Assembly (NCBI GenBank): GCA_019429365.1
Contig: JAHYJD010000033.1
Span: forward strand, 1-32,471
Source of the DNA: Bacteroidales bacterium
Lineage (GTDB): Bacteria > Bacteroidota > Bacteroidia > Bacteroidales > UBA7960
Length of the DNA stretch: 32,471 bases
Direction: 5' to 3'
This document shows positions 25,297 to 32,471 of the stretch, piece after piece. The notes below the pieces were generated by a model, which worked only from the letters and a program-made list of their open reading frames with translations, was not told the origin of the DNA and did no database searches. Each line of letters starts with the position of its first letter. Position 1 is the first letter of the stretch. Position numbers and translations under genes: made by a program.

Positions 25297-25304
25297 CAAA
25301 GTTA
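25297..25304 (-). promoter_or_regulatory. -7 box of the tRNA-Val promoter
   Basis: The minus strand reads TAACTTTG followed by C, an exact TAnnTTTG, placing the transcription start a few bases before the tRNA 5' end at 25282. It may drive tRNA-Val, the GIY-YIG gene, both remnants and tRNA-Arg, since no terminator is visible until 24646. Confidence 0.5.
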
Positions 25305-25410
25305 CACTTTTTCTCAATTTTTATCAGCGCCCCGAACCAAGTTTGTTGAAACTTGAACCAGGCATTGATTCCCAAAACAGATTTCTCATTTCCCGTTAAG
25401 GAAAAACAGC

Positions 25411-25418
25411 TATTTTCG
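25411..25418 (+). promoter_or_regulatory. Possible -7 box for the GHL10 hydrolase gene
   Basis: TATTTTCG (one base off TAnnTTTG) lies 25 bp ahead of the ATG at 25444. No clear -33 TTTG accompanies it. Weak call. Confidence 0.3.
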
Positions 25419-25443
25419 GGAAAACTTTGAAAGGAAAAAACGC

Positions 25444-26946
25444 ATGCAAAGATCCATCCTTATTGCAACCATTCTGCTGGCAACCATTTTTCAGACGAAG
25501 CTCCATGCGCAGCAAATCCCGCAGGAAATGCGCGGCATTTGGGTGGCCACAGTAGCCAACATCGACTGGCCATCGCGCCCGGGACTGGATGCCCTCTCAC
25601 AGCAAGCCGAAGCCATTGAAATACTGGACCGGCAGAAGGAGCATGGCATGAACGCGGTGTACCTGCAGATCCGCCCGGCTGCTGATGCCCTTTATGCATC
25701 GGAACTGGAGCCCTGGTCGCGCTTTCTGAGCGGACGGCAGGGAACACCCCCTGCTCCTTACTACGATCCGCTGCAGTTCTGGATTGAAGAAGCCCACAAG
25801 CGCGGGCTGGAACTGCATGCCTGGATAAACCCCTTCAGGGCTACCTTCAGTGCCGGTGAGTACCTGCACCCCTCCCACTCCATGAACCGACACCCCGAAA
25901 GGCTGCTGCAATATGGCGAGCGCTATTACTATGATCCCGGCATTCCTGAAGTGAGGCAACACCTTTTCAATGTGGTGGCTGACATCGTGACCCGCTACGA
26001 CATTGATGGCATGCACATGGACGATTATTTTTACCCCTATCCCCTGGCGGGGATTGAATTTCCTGATTCTTTATCCTTTCAGCAATATGGTTCGGGCATT
26101 TTGGAAGAGCGCGACGACTGGCGGCGCGACAACATCAACAAAGTGATCAAAGGTCTGAACGATACCATTAAGCATCATAAGCCCTGGGTGAAGTTCGGGG
26201 TAAGCCCCTTCGGGGTGTGGCGCAACAAAGCCACCGACCCGCGCGGCAGCGATACCCGGGCAGGCGTGCAATGCTACGACGACCTGTATGCCGATATCCT
26301 GCTGTGGGAAAAGGAAGGCTGGGTAGACTATGTGCTGCCGCAAATTTACTGGACCACCCAGGATATTCCGGCCAACTTCATTAAGCTAATAAACTGGTGG
26401 AACGAAACCGCCCACCACCGCCATTTATATATCGGCCACGGTTTTTACCGCATTGGGCAAAGTGGTTTCTGGGAAAATCCTTCAGAGATTCCAAACCAGA
26501 TCCGCATGACCCGCGATTTAAAAAACGTGCTGGGCAGCGTGCATTTCAGCGAGCGCCACTTCAAACGAACGGATATCTATTCGGTGAACGATAGCCTGAA
26601 AAATGACCTGTATTGCATGCCCGCGCTCACGCCAAACATGGCCTGGATCGACACCAAAGCACCCGATCCGGTGTATATTTTGAGCCAAAGAGGGAGGAAT
26701 ATCAATTGGCAACCAGCATTGGCAGATACGCCGCTTAACGAAGGCAAACGTTTTATCATCTACCTTGAGCCTTCCAGCTCAAAAGCCGATGCCTGCGGGC
26801 CAGTTTGGTTCATAACAGGCGAAAATCATTTTGAACTACCCCGCAGACCCTGGCTGCAACGCGCCCGATACAACATGAGCGTTATAGCGGTTGACAGGAT
26901 GAGCAACCAAAGCCCAAAAAGCCAAACCGTGAGAGTGAGATATTAA
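25444..26946 (+). CDS. Secreted family-10-like glycosyl hydrolase (GHL10 / DUF187)
   Basis: A 500-residue protein from the ATG at 25444, with signal MQRSILIATILLATIFQTKLHA. It matches the GHL10 pattern: EMRGIWVATVANIDWPS (28-44), HGMNAVYLQIRPAADALYASELEPWS, GLELHAWINPFRA, DIDGMHMDDYFYPYP (around 186-200, with Asp193/Asp194 as likely active-site acids), VKFGVSPFGVWRN and DYVLPQIYW. These are (beta/alpha)8-barrel landmarks of proteins described as glycosyl hydrolase-like, some of which act on peptidoglycan- or polysaccharide-derived sugars. A C-terminal ~100-residue beta-domain follows. The likely location is the periplasm. The substrate cannot be told. It converges on msrB with about 40 bp between. 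Confidence 0.92.
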   Translation: MQRSILIATILLATIFQTKLHAQQIPQEMRGIWVATVANIDWPSRPGLDALSQQAEAIEILDRQKEHGMNAVYLQIRPAADALYASELEPWSRFLSGRQGTPPAPYYDPLQFWIEEAHKRGLELHAWINPFRATFSAGEYLHPSHSMNRHPERLLQYGERYYYDPGIPEVRQHLFNVVADIVTRYDIDGMHMDDYFYPYPLAGIEFPDSLSFQQYGSGILEERDDWRRDNINKVIKGLNDTIKHHKPWVKFGVSPFGVWRNKATDPRGSDTRAGVQCYDDLYADILLWEKEGWVDYVLPQIYWTTQDIPANFIKLINWWNETAHHRHLYIGHGFYRIGQSGFWENPSEIPNQIRMTRDLKNVLGSVHFSERHFKRTDIYSVNDSLKNDLYCMPALTPNMAWIDTKAPDPVYILSQRGRNINWQPALADTPLNEGKRFIIYLEPSSSKADACGPVWFITGENHFELPRRPWLQRARYNMSVIAVDRMSNQSPKSQTVRVRY

Positions 26947-26965
26947 TCTTAATTGATAATTTTTT

Positions 26966-26987
26966 ACCCTGAGCGGAGTCGAGGGGT
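26966..26987. repeat. Copy of a widespread intergenic motif (CTGAGCGGAGTCGAGG)
   Basis: This 22-bp element between two convergent genes has imperfect inverted ends (ACCCT...GGGGT) around GAGCGGAGTCGA. From memory, very similar sequences recur between genes in many environmental bacteria, including Bacteroidota. Only one copy is seen in this window, so repeat status rests on recall. Confidence 0.4.
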
Positions 26988-27593
26988 TCATTCTTCACTT
27001 TTCTTTTTAAAGGCTTCAATAGCCTTAATTTCCTCTTCGGTGGCCAGGCTGGCCATATATTCCTTGACTCGTGCGGGAGGTTCTTCATTTATGCCCACAA
27101 AGATCATGGCCCCGCTGTTCATGCAGTAGCGCAGGCCGGTTGGAGGTGGGCCGTCGTTAAATAAGTGTCCCAGGTGTGAACCGCTGCGCGAGTCGACCAC
27201 CTCGGTGCGGATCATGCCATGAGAGCGGTCGGTACGGTAAAAAACGGCTCCCGGCACAATGGGTTCGAAAAAGCTGGGCCAGCCGCAACCCGAATCGTAT
27301 TTGGTGTCGGAAACAAACAAGGGCTGCCCGGTAGCTGCCGAATAGTAAATACCAGCCTGCTTGTTATCGAAATATTTGCCGGTATAAGGCCGCTCGGTGC
27401 CTGCGTTGCGCAAAATGTAGTATGAATCAGGTGCCAGCAAGGCACGCCACTCGGCCTCGGTTTTCGAGACTTCATACTGTCCGGGGTCGTTGTCTTTTAT
27501 TTTAACAGTCATATCATTGGTGTTTTTTTGGTTCTGACAAAAGGAAAAAAATGGAATGCTCAAAACAAGCGCAAACACAAAAAGTCTGTTCAT
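26988..27593 (-). CDS. msrB: Exported peptide-methionine (R)-S-oxide reductase
   Basis: A 201-residue protein from the ATG at 27593. MsrB reduces methionine-R-sulfoxide in oxidised proteins. It shows the domain in full: EAEWRALLAPDSYYILRNAGTE, CGWPSF with Cys103 as likely resolving cysteine, MIRTEVVDSRSGSHLGHLFNDGP (substrate pocket), and GLRYCMNS with catalytic Cys157. The two CxxC pairs that bind structural zinc in many MsrBs are absent. An N-terminal signal (MNRLFVFALVLSIPFFSFC) indicates export; the Cys at 19 could be a lipidation site although the lipobox (FSFC) is poor. It therefore probably repairs periplasmic or envelope proteins. No msrA is fused or adjacent. Confidence 0.95.
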   Translation of the reverse strand: MNRLFVFALVLSIPFFSFCQNQKNTNDMTVKIKDNDPGQYEVSKTEAEWRALLAPDSYYILRNAGTERPYTGKYFDNKQAGIYYSAATGQPLFVSDTKYDSGCGWPSFFEPIVPGAVFYRTDRSHGMIRTEVVDSRSGSHLGHLFNDGPPPTGLRYCMNSGAMIFVGINEEPPARVKEYMASLATEEEIKAIEAFKKKSEE

Positions 27594-27817
27594 GACAAAT
27601 CAGATTTAGTTATTCAACTATATGAATGATAAACAGTAAGACAAAGGGGCTTGTTCAATAAAATTCATTAAATTGGCAGCAGAAAATCGCCGATTTTCAT
27701 GTGCATTTACGGTCAAATGTTTATATTTACCGCACAGCCGGGGCAAACACGAGTAACGCTCGCCTGGCTTTTACGGCAGAGAATAAGTAAGGGGATTCAA
27801 ACCAAAAGCAAACCAAA

Positions 27818-28495
27818 ATGAACGATGTCATTCAAACCCACACGCGGCGCGATTTTATACGCAAGCTGGCCATCGGTGCCGGCGGGCTGGCGCTGGTAGG
27901 TAATTTCGGGGTGGTGTTTCGCCTGCATGGCGCCACTGGCAATATGCTGCGGGGCATTGTGGTCGATTTTACCAAATGTACCGGCTGCCGTACCTGCGAA
28001 ACCGTTTGTTCGGCCTTTAACCACCCCATAGAGGTTGATGGCGAAATGCTCAACGGCCTGGGCAACCCCTGGCTGTCGAACATCAAAGTGCACTGGTACA
28101 ACCCCGATGTGGACATCCCCATGGTTTGCTCGCTTTGCGAAGATGCGCCCTGCATCGAAGCCTGCCCGGTGGAGCCTGATGAAGTGACCGGCCTGAAAGC
28201 CATGTACCGCGACCCCCTCACCCAAACCATCCGCAACAATCCCAACACCTGCATTGGCTGCCGCCGATGTGCGCGGGCTTGCAGCCGACAACGCACCGGA
28301 GTGATACAAATGGACGCCAATCGCAGGCCCTTTGGCATGTGCTCGCTGTGCAACGGTGACCCCAAATGTGTGAAGTACTGCTCTTTCGATGCCCTGAAAT
28401 ACGTGGAACTGAATGAAGATACCGAGTTCCGTAAAATGTCGCCCGATGCCGTGGCGCGCATCCTGATCGAGAGGTTTTACGATATCAGGATATGA
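27818..28495 (+). CDS. Tat-exported four-cluster [4Fe-4S] ferredoxin subunit (YdhY/AOR-partner type)
   Basis: A 225-residue protein from the ATG at 27818. The N-terminus carries a twin-arginine motif TRRDFIRK (9-16) followed by a hydrophobic stretch (LAIGAGGLALVGNFGVV), suggesting Tat export or a Tat-type membrane anchor. Sixteen cysteines form four [4Fe-4S] motifs: 54/57/60/64, 104/107/112/116, 145/148/151/155 and 175/178/184/188. This is the layout of DmsB/HycB-like electron-transfer subunits. It sits 56 bp upstream of an aldehyde:ferredoxin oxidoreductase gene, the same pairing as E. coli ydhY-ydhV, so it should pass electrons to or from that enzyme. Confidence 0.9.
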   Translation: MNDVIQTHTRRDFIRKLAIGAGGLALVGNFGVVFRLHGATGNMLRGIVVDFTKCTGCRTCETVCSAFNHPIEVDGEMLNGLGNPWLSNIKVHWYNPDVDIPMVCSLCEDAPCIEACPVEPDEVTGLKAMYRDPLTQTIRNNPNTCIGCRRCARACSRQRTGVIQMDANRRPFGMCSLCNGDPKCVKYCSFDALKYVELNEDTEFRKMSPDAVARILIERFYDIRI

Positions 28496-28551
28496 TTTTC
28501 CCCGAAAGGGAAACAAAAAAAGAAAAACTGTAAAAAACAAAGCAAGAAATA

Positions 28552-30363
28552 ATGAGCGCCAACGGATATTACGGAATTTTGCTTGATGTAAACCTCACCA
28601 CCCGAGAGGTGAACCGCTTTCAGGTGCCTGAAAATGACCTGAAAATGTTTGTGGGTGGACGTGGACTGGGTATGAAAATATTATGGGATCGCCTGAAGGA
28701 ACCAGGCATTGACCCATTGGCACCTGAAAACCCGCTGATGATCATGCCAGGGCCATTTTTAGGACTGCCCATCCCTTCTGCTTCGCGCACCACGGTCATT
28801 TGCAAATCGCCACGCACCTCGCCGATCAGTTCGCCATTTGAAAAAGCCTCTGGCATAAGCTATGCCAGCATGGGCGGCTTTATCGGGCCCGAGATTCGCT
28901 TTGCCGGCTATGATGGTATCATCATCCAGGGCAAAGCCGACACACCGGTTTACCTTTATATTAACAATGACCAGGTGGAGATACGCGACGCCAGCCAGTT
29001 CTGGGGCATGGACACCGACGAGTTTGATAGAAAATTCATCGAACACCTTGGTGATCGCCGGTTCCGCAGCTGCTACATTGGAACGGCCGGCGAAAGGCTC
29101 AACCCCATGGCCTGCATCATCAACACGGCGGCACGTGCGGCCGGACGTGGCGGCACCGGCTGCGTAATGGGCTCCAAGAACCTGAAAGCCATTGCGGTGC
29201 GAGGCACCGGGCAGCCCAACGTGGCCAATCACAAGTACTTTTTGGAGCTGCTCGAAAAGGCCAGGGCCGCTTTCGCGGAAGATACCGAAAGCCGCCGAAA
29301 CTGGCGCTATGGAGGCACGGCCAACTCCATCACCTCTGCCAGCGACCGTGGCGTGCAGGCCGTGAAGAATTTCCAGGAAGGCACGTTTGAATACGCCCAC
29401 AAGATCGGCGCCAAAGCTGCCCGCGAACAAATCTGGAAACGCGATTTCTCCTGCTTCTGCTGCAAGCTGGCCTGCAAAAAGAGTGGTGTAGCCAAAGGCG
29501 CATACGGCGGACTGGTGCATGATGGCCCCGAATACGAAACCGGCACCATGCTGGGCGCTAACCTGCTGATTGACGACATCAATGGCTTGAACAAGGCAAT
29601 ATTTATTGCTGACGACTACGGCATGGACATTATTTCGGTGGGCAATGCCATTGGTTTCCTTATGGAAGCCTACGAGAAAAAACTTGTTACCAAAGAATTT
29701 CTGAATGGCATTGACCTGAAATGGGGCAACGTGGATGCCACCATTGAAATGGTTCACCTGATGGGAAGAATGGAAGGCATTGGCAAAGAGGCCTCGCAGG
29801 GAGTGAAGCACCTTTCAAAGCTGATTGGTCAGGAATCGCACAAGTTTGCTATTCATGTTAAAGGCCATGAAGTGGCTGCCTGGAACATTCATGCCCGCCC
29901 CGAGTGGTTTGGCATCTCATATGCCACCTGCAACCGCGGCGCCTGCCACATGCATGGCGGGAGCCCTTCGGCGCAGAACCAGCTGGCCCTGCGCGACTCC
30001 ATTGGCGCCTGCAACTTTGCCAGTAGCTGGTTCCGCAACGAACTGGCATTCCATAATTTCATGTCGGCCATTACCGGCATTGAATGGACCGCCGAATCGT
30101 TCGAACAAGCTGGTGAGCGTATCATAAACATGGAGCGAATCTTTAACCACCGTGAGGGATTCTCAAGGGCCGACGACGCAATCCCCGACCGCTTCTTCGA
30201 AGACGCCCCCACCCATGGGCCTTCAAAAGGCATACTGGTAGAAAGGGACGCCTTCAGCAAAATGCTCGACGACTACTACACGCAACGGGGTTGGAACCCT
30301 GAAACAGCATCACCTTTGCCAGAAAAGCTGTCAGAGCTCGGACTGGAGTTTGCAAGAACTTAG
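28552..30363 (+). CDS. Aldehyde:ferredoxin oxidoreductase family (tungsten-pterin) enzyme
   Basis: A 603-residue protein from the ATG at 28552. Known family members bind a tungsten bis-pterin and one [4Fe-4S] cluster and oxidise aldehydes or carry out related low-potential reactions. Seen here: the N-terminal GGRGLGMKILWDRL, the pterin-domain SPFEKASGISYASMGGFIGPEIRFAGYD region, the cluster ligands CFCCKLAC (Cys301, 304, 308) with the fourth Cys487 in DSIGACNFA, and the late ATCNRGACHMHGGSP motif. The length is normal. It has no signal peptide of its own, whereas the partner ferredoxin has a Tat motif. Substrate is unknown. No tungstate transporter or molybdopterin genes are in view. Confidence 0.93.
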   Translation: MSANGYYGILLDVNLTTREVNRFQVPENDLKMFVGGRGLGMKILWDRLKEPGIDPLAPENPLMIMPGPFLGLPIPSASRTTVICKSPRTSPISSPFEKASGISYASMGGFIGPEIRFAGYDGIIIQGKADTPVYLYINNDQVEIRDASQFWGMDTDEFDRKFIEHLGDRRFRSCYIGTAGERLNPMACIINTAARAAGRGGTGCVMGSKNLKAIAVRGTGQPNVANHKYFLELLEKARAAFAEDTESRRNWRYGGTANSITSASDRGVQAVKNFQEGTFEYAHKIGAKAAREQIWKRDFSCFCCKLACKKSGVAKGAYGGLVHDGPEYETGTMLGANLLIDDINGLNKAIFIADDYGMDIISVGNAIGFLMEAYEKKLVTKEFLNGIDLKWGNVDATIEMVHLMGRMEGIGKEASQGVKHLSKLIGQESHKFAIHVKGHEVAAWNIHARPEWFGISYATCNRGACHMHGGSPSAQNQLALRDSIGACNFASSWFRNELAFHNFMSAITGIEWTAESFEQAGERIINMERIFNHREGFSRADDAIPDRFFEDAPTHGPSKGILVERDAFSKMLDDYYTQRGWNPETASPLPEKLSELGLEFART

Positions 30364-30437
30364 GTTCTGCATATGTTACCGGCCGATTTTTTACTTTCTT
30401 AAAAGCATCCAGGGGGTACTCGTTTAAGTTAGAAATT

Positions 30438-32036
30438 ATGAAAAAAGCCATCTCATTTTTTGTTGCTTGCTTATTGCTTGCAGGAGGTTTAAAAGCACAG
30501 GCAGAATTTGAATACACTGTATCGCTGACTCCTGTCGATGTGTCGGAATTCCCGGGATTGCACTCTTTTGCTTTTGGTCAACACAACGGCAAATGGTTGC
30601 TGATTGGAGGTCGGCGCGATGGTCTGCACGCCAGGCAACCCTTTGCCAGTTTTCCGGCCGATTTCAACAATACCGACATTTTTGTAATCGACATTGCCAC
30701 GCTGCAAACCTGGACGGCATCGGTGAGCCAACTTCCTGCCAGTATTGCCGAACAACTGCAAGCCACCAATATGAACTTCTTCCAGGCCGCCGACACCCTG
30801 TATATCATTGGCGGGTATGCCTATTCCGCTTCGGCTGGCGATCATATCACCTTTCCTAAGCTGACTGCAGTGATGGTGCCGGGTCTTATCGATGCCATCA
30901 TCAACCAGGAATCCATCCAGCCCTTTTTCCGTCAGATTGAAAACGACATCTTTGCCGTGACCGGAGGCCAGCTCGGAAAAATTGGCAATACTTTTTATTT
31001 GGTTGGAGGGCACCGTTTCGACGGAAGATACAACCCCATGAACAACCCCACCTTTGAGCAGGAATACACCAACCAGATCAGAAAATTTACCATTGACAAC
31101 AGCCAGAAACAATTGTCATTCGGCAATTACGAAACCATTACCGATGAGGTACATTTAAGGCGGAGAGACTACAACCTGCTGCCTATGGTTTTTGAAGATG
31201 GCACTCCTGGCTACGCCGTTTCTTCCGGGGTGTTTCAAATCAACTTCGATCTGCCTTTCTTGTATCCAGTGGAGATCAGGCCCGATGGATATACCCCGGT
31301 GACTGATTTTAACCAATACCTGAGCAATTACCACGGTGCCAAAGTAAGCCTTTTCGACAGTGATCAGAACAGCATGCATGCCCTTTTCTTTGGGGGCATC
31401 AGCCAGTTCTTTTTCGAAGACGATATATTTTATCAGGACGACCTCGTACCCTTTGTGAAAACCATAAGCAGGCTGACTCGCGAAGCCGATGGCACCTGGC
31501 ACGAATTTAAACTGCCCGTTGAAATGCCTTTCCTGCAAGGTGCCAGCGCAGAATTTATCCCCAACAAGAATCTGCCCCATTTCGATCATGAAGCAATCAA
31601 ACTCAGCCAGATCAGCTCCGACACCATCATCCTGGGACATGTGGTGGGAGGCATTTTCAGCCCCGAGCCCAATCCTTTCAGCTTCAATCAAACCCATCTT
31701 ACCGAAGCCGATTATTCCATTTTTGAGGTTAAGTTGATCAAGGTACCCGAAACCACAGAAGTAGGGATAAATGGCATAAACCCTTACGAAGTGGAGGTTT
31801 TCCCTAATCCTGCCAAAGACCAGGTTCGCATCAGGTATCATCTCAGAAATGCTAAACCCACCGAATATTTTATCACTACCCTTGACGGCCGCCTGCTGGA
31901 CAAAGGCATTTTCAGGAATCAAACCCAGGGAGAGAATGTTCAAACCCTCAGCCTGCCCCCCGAGCCTGGCTTGGTGCTACTTACCCTGGTTTTCGAAAAC
32001 AGATTTTTCGTAACAAAACAAATAATTAAGCATTAG
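30438..32036 (+). CDS. T9SS-secreted kelch-like beta-propeller protein
   Basis: A 532-residue protein from the ATG at 30438 with signal MKKAISFFVACLLLAGGLKA. Kelch-type blades are visible: KWLLIGGRRDGLHARQP, DTLYIIGGYAYSAS, NTFYLVGGHRFDGRYNPMNN and MHALFFGGISQFF, with intervening strands naming sub-sentences such as NTDIFVIDIATLQTW. The C-terminus is a T9SS type A sorting domain (VEVFPNPAKDQVRIRYHL...TEYFITTLDGRLLDKGIF...NRFFVTKQIIKH). It is predicted to be at the cell surface or outside. No catalytic residues are recognised; binding or a structural role is likely. It lies 74 bp after the oxidoreductase gene without an obvious terminator, so read-through is possible. Confidence 0.85.
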   Translation: MKKAISFFVACLLLAGGLKAQAEFEYTVSLTPVDVSEFPGLHSFAFGQHNGKWLLIGGRRDGLHARQPFASFPADFNNTDIFVIDIATLQTWTASVSQLPASIAEQLQATNMNFFQAADTLYIIGGYAYSASAGDHITFPKLTAVMVPGLIDAIINQESIQPFFRQIENDIFAVTGGQLGKIGNTFYLVGGHRFDGRYNPMNNPTFEQEYTNQIRKFTIDNSQKQLSFGNYETITDEVHLRRRDYNLLPMVFEDGTPGYAVSSGVFQINFDLPFLYPVEIRPDGYTPVTDFNQYLSNYHGAKVSLFDSDQNSMHALFFGGISQFFFEDDIFYQDDLVPFVKTISRLTREADGTWHEFKLPVEMPFLQGASAEFIPNKNLPHFDHEAIKLSQISSDTIILGHVVGGIFSPEPNPFSFNQTHLTEADYSIFEVKLIKVPETTEVGINGINPYEVEVFPNPAKDQVRIRYHLRNAKPTEYFITTLDGRLLDKGIFRNQTQGENVQTLSLPPEPGLVLLTLVFENRFFVTKQIIKH

Positions 32037-32086
32037 CGAGCCAATGATGGCAACAGGCAAAATGTAATAATGACACAAGGAAAATT

Positions 32087-32368
32087 ATGATCATTTACAG
32101 CAACGACAACATTCACAAATGGGCCTGGTGGCGAAAGAAAAGCAAATTTCTCTTTTGTGTCAGCTCAGGACTGGTTTTTGGGGCAGGTGTTACCTTGCTT
32201 ACGCTGATCCTTAAACTGTTGCGGGAAGGCGGTATGGATGTTACCAGCTCCTGCCTGGCGGTTTTTGGTGGCAGTTTTGTGGCCTGGGCCCTGTTCAGCA
32301 TCATTCTCTGGTACCAGAACGACGACCGCTACCGCGAATACCTCAGGAAAAAGCAAACAGAGGAATAA
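32087..32368 (+). CDS. Small two-helix membrane protein of unknown function
   Basis: A 93-residue protein from the ATG at 32087. It has an aromatic/basic N-terminus (IHKWAWWRKKSKF), two hydrophobic segments (about 21-44 and 53-75), and a charged C-terminus (NDDRYREYLRKKQTEE), giving a helical hairpin in the inner membrane. I recognise no family. It lies 50 bp after the kelch-like gene and is followed by a terminator, so it may be the last gene of that transcription unit. Moderate confidence that it is a real gene, from its coherent membrane topology. Confidence 0.65.
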   Translation: MIIYSNDNIHKWAWWRKKSKFLFCVSSGLVFGAGVTLLTLILKLLREGGMDVTSSCLAVFGGSFVAWALFSIILWYQNDDRYREYLRKKQTEE

Positions 32369-32390
32369 TGGCATTTCCTGCAATAGACAT

Positions 32391-32437
32391 AAGCCTTTTC
32401 GGTGATTCATTCCACGAAAGGGCTTTTACTTTTTTCC
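32391..32437 (+). terminator. Rho-independent terminator after the small membrane protein
   Basis: AAGCCTTTTCG (32391-32401) pairs with CGAAAGGGCTT (32415-32425) with one G-T pair and a 13-nt loop, followed by TTACTTTTTT. It lies about 20 bp past the stop at 32368. Confidence 0.8.
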
Positions 32438-32471
32438 CTTACGGGAAACTATTTGTAACTTTATGTTTCAT

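Noticed and set aside
28497-28510. CCCCGAAAGGGA hairpin between the ferredoxin and oxidoreductase genes as a terminator
   Set aside because: The stem is only three to four base pairs and is followed by A-rich rather than T-rich sequence; the two genes are best read as one operon.

Overview
The window reads as a chromosomal segment of a member of the Bacteroidota, probably an anaerobic or facultative Bacteroidales/Marinilabiliales-like organism. The signs are three proteins with type IX secretion (T9SS) type A C-terminal sorting domains, a TonB-dependent receptor with an N-terminal carboxypeptidase-D-like domain paired with a DUF4249 lipoprotein, DUF3127 and FISUMP-type proteins, Bacteroidota-style -7 boxes (TAnnTTTG) upstream of several genes, and almost no Shine-Dalgarno sequences. 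A tungsten-type aldehyde:ferredoxin oxidoreductase points to low-oxygen metabolism.

Layout. 1-5.0 kb (all minus): the N-terminal 415 residues of an exported GH3 glycosidase running off the left edge, a DUF2200 protein, a FISUMP lipoprotein, and a visibly AT-rich stretch with an M50 membrane protease and an unknown secreted protein. 5.0-8.7 kb (minus): TonB receptor plus DUF4249 lipoprotein, and a DUF3127 OB-fold protein with an SSB-like tail. 8.7-10.6 kb: a lipoprotein alpha/beta hydrolase converging on a class IV aminotransferase. 10.9-20.2 kb (plus): two large T9SS substrates, a 917-aa propeller/beta-sandwich protein with four exact 90-codon repeats and a 2162-aa subtilisin-like protease with five large C-terminal modules. 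20.35-24.6 kb (plus): a two-gene operon with three amidohydrolase-type domains, only one of which keeps the metal ligands. 24.6-25.3 kb (minus): a tRNA locus (see below). 25.4-32.4 kb: a GHL10-type glycosyl hydrolase, an exported MsrB, a Tat-signal ferredoxin plus aldehyde ferredoxin oxidoreductase operon, a kelch-like T9SS protein and a small membrane protein.

The most unusual locus is 24,618-25,304. Intact tRNA-Val(GAC) and tRNA-Arg(TCT) genes bracket a GIY-YIG nuclease gene and a tandem pair of broken tRNA copies (a Val-like and an Arg-like remnant). In each remnant part or all of the anticodon arm is replaced by a different 16-nt (near-)palindrome of the form TCC...GGA, and half of one palindrome recurs at the nuclease stop codon. 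The GIY-YIG gene is flanked by 45-bp identical direct repeats from the tRNA-Val 3' half. This looks like a small selfish or homing-like element that uses tRNA genes as its target.

A second unusual signal is in the giant protease. It has exactly ten cysteines, two per module, and the spacing from each jelly-roll cysteine to the next module's cysteine is exactly 111 residues at all four junctions.

Most genes are set apart by recognisable hairpin terminators (after 13,645, 20,225, 24,616, 32,368 and behind the DUF3127 gene), so transcription units can be drawn with fair confidence. All functional names rest on motif recognition by eye, without database searches.
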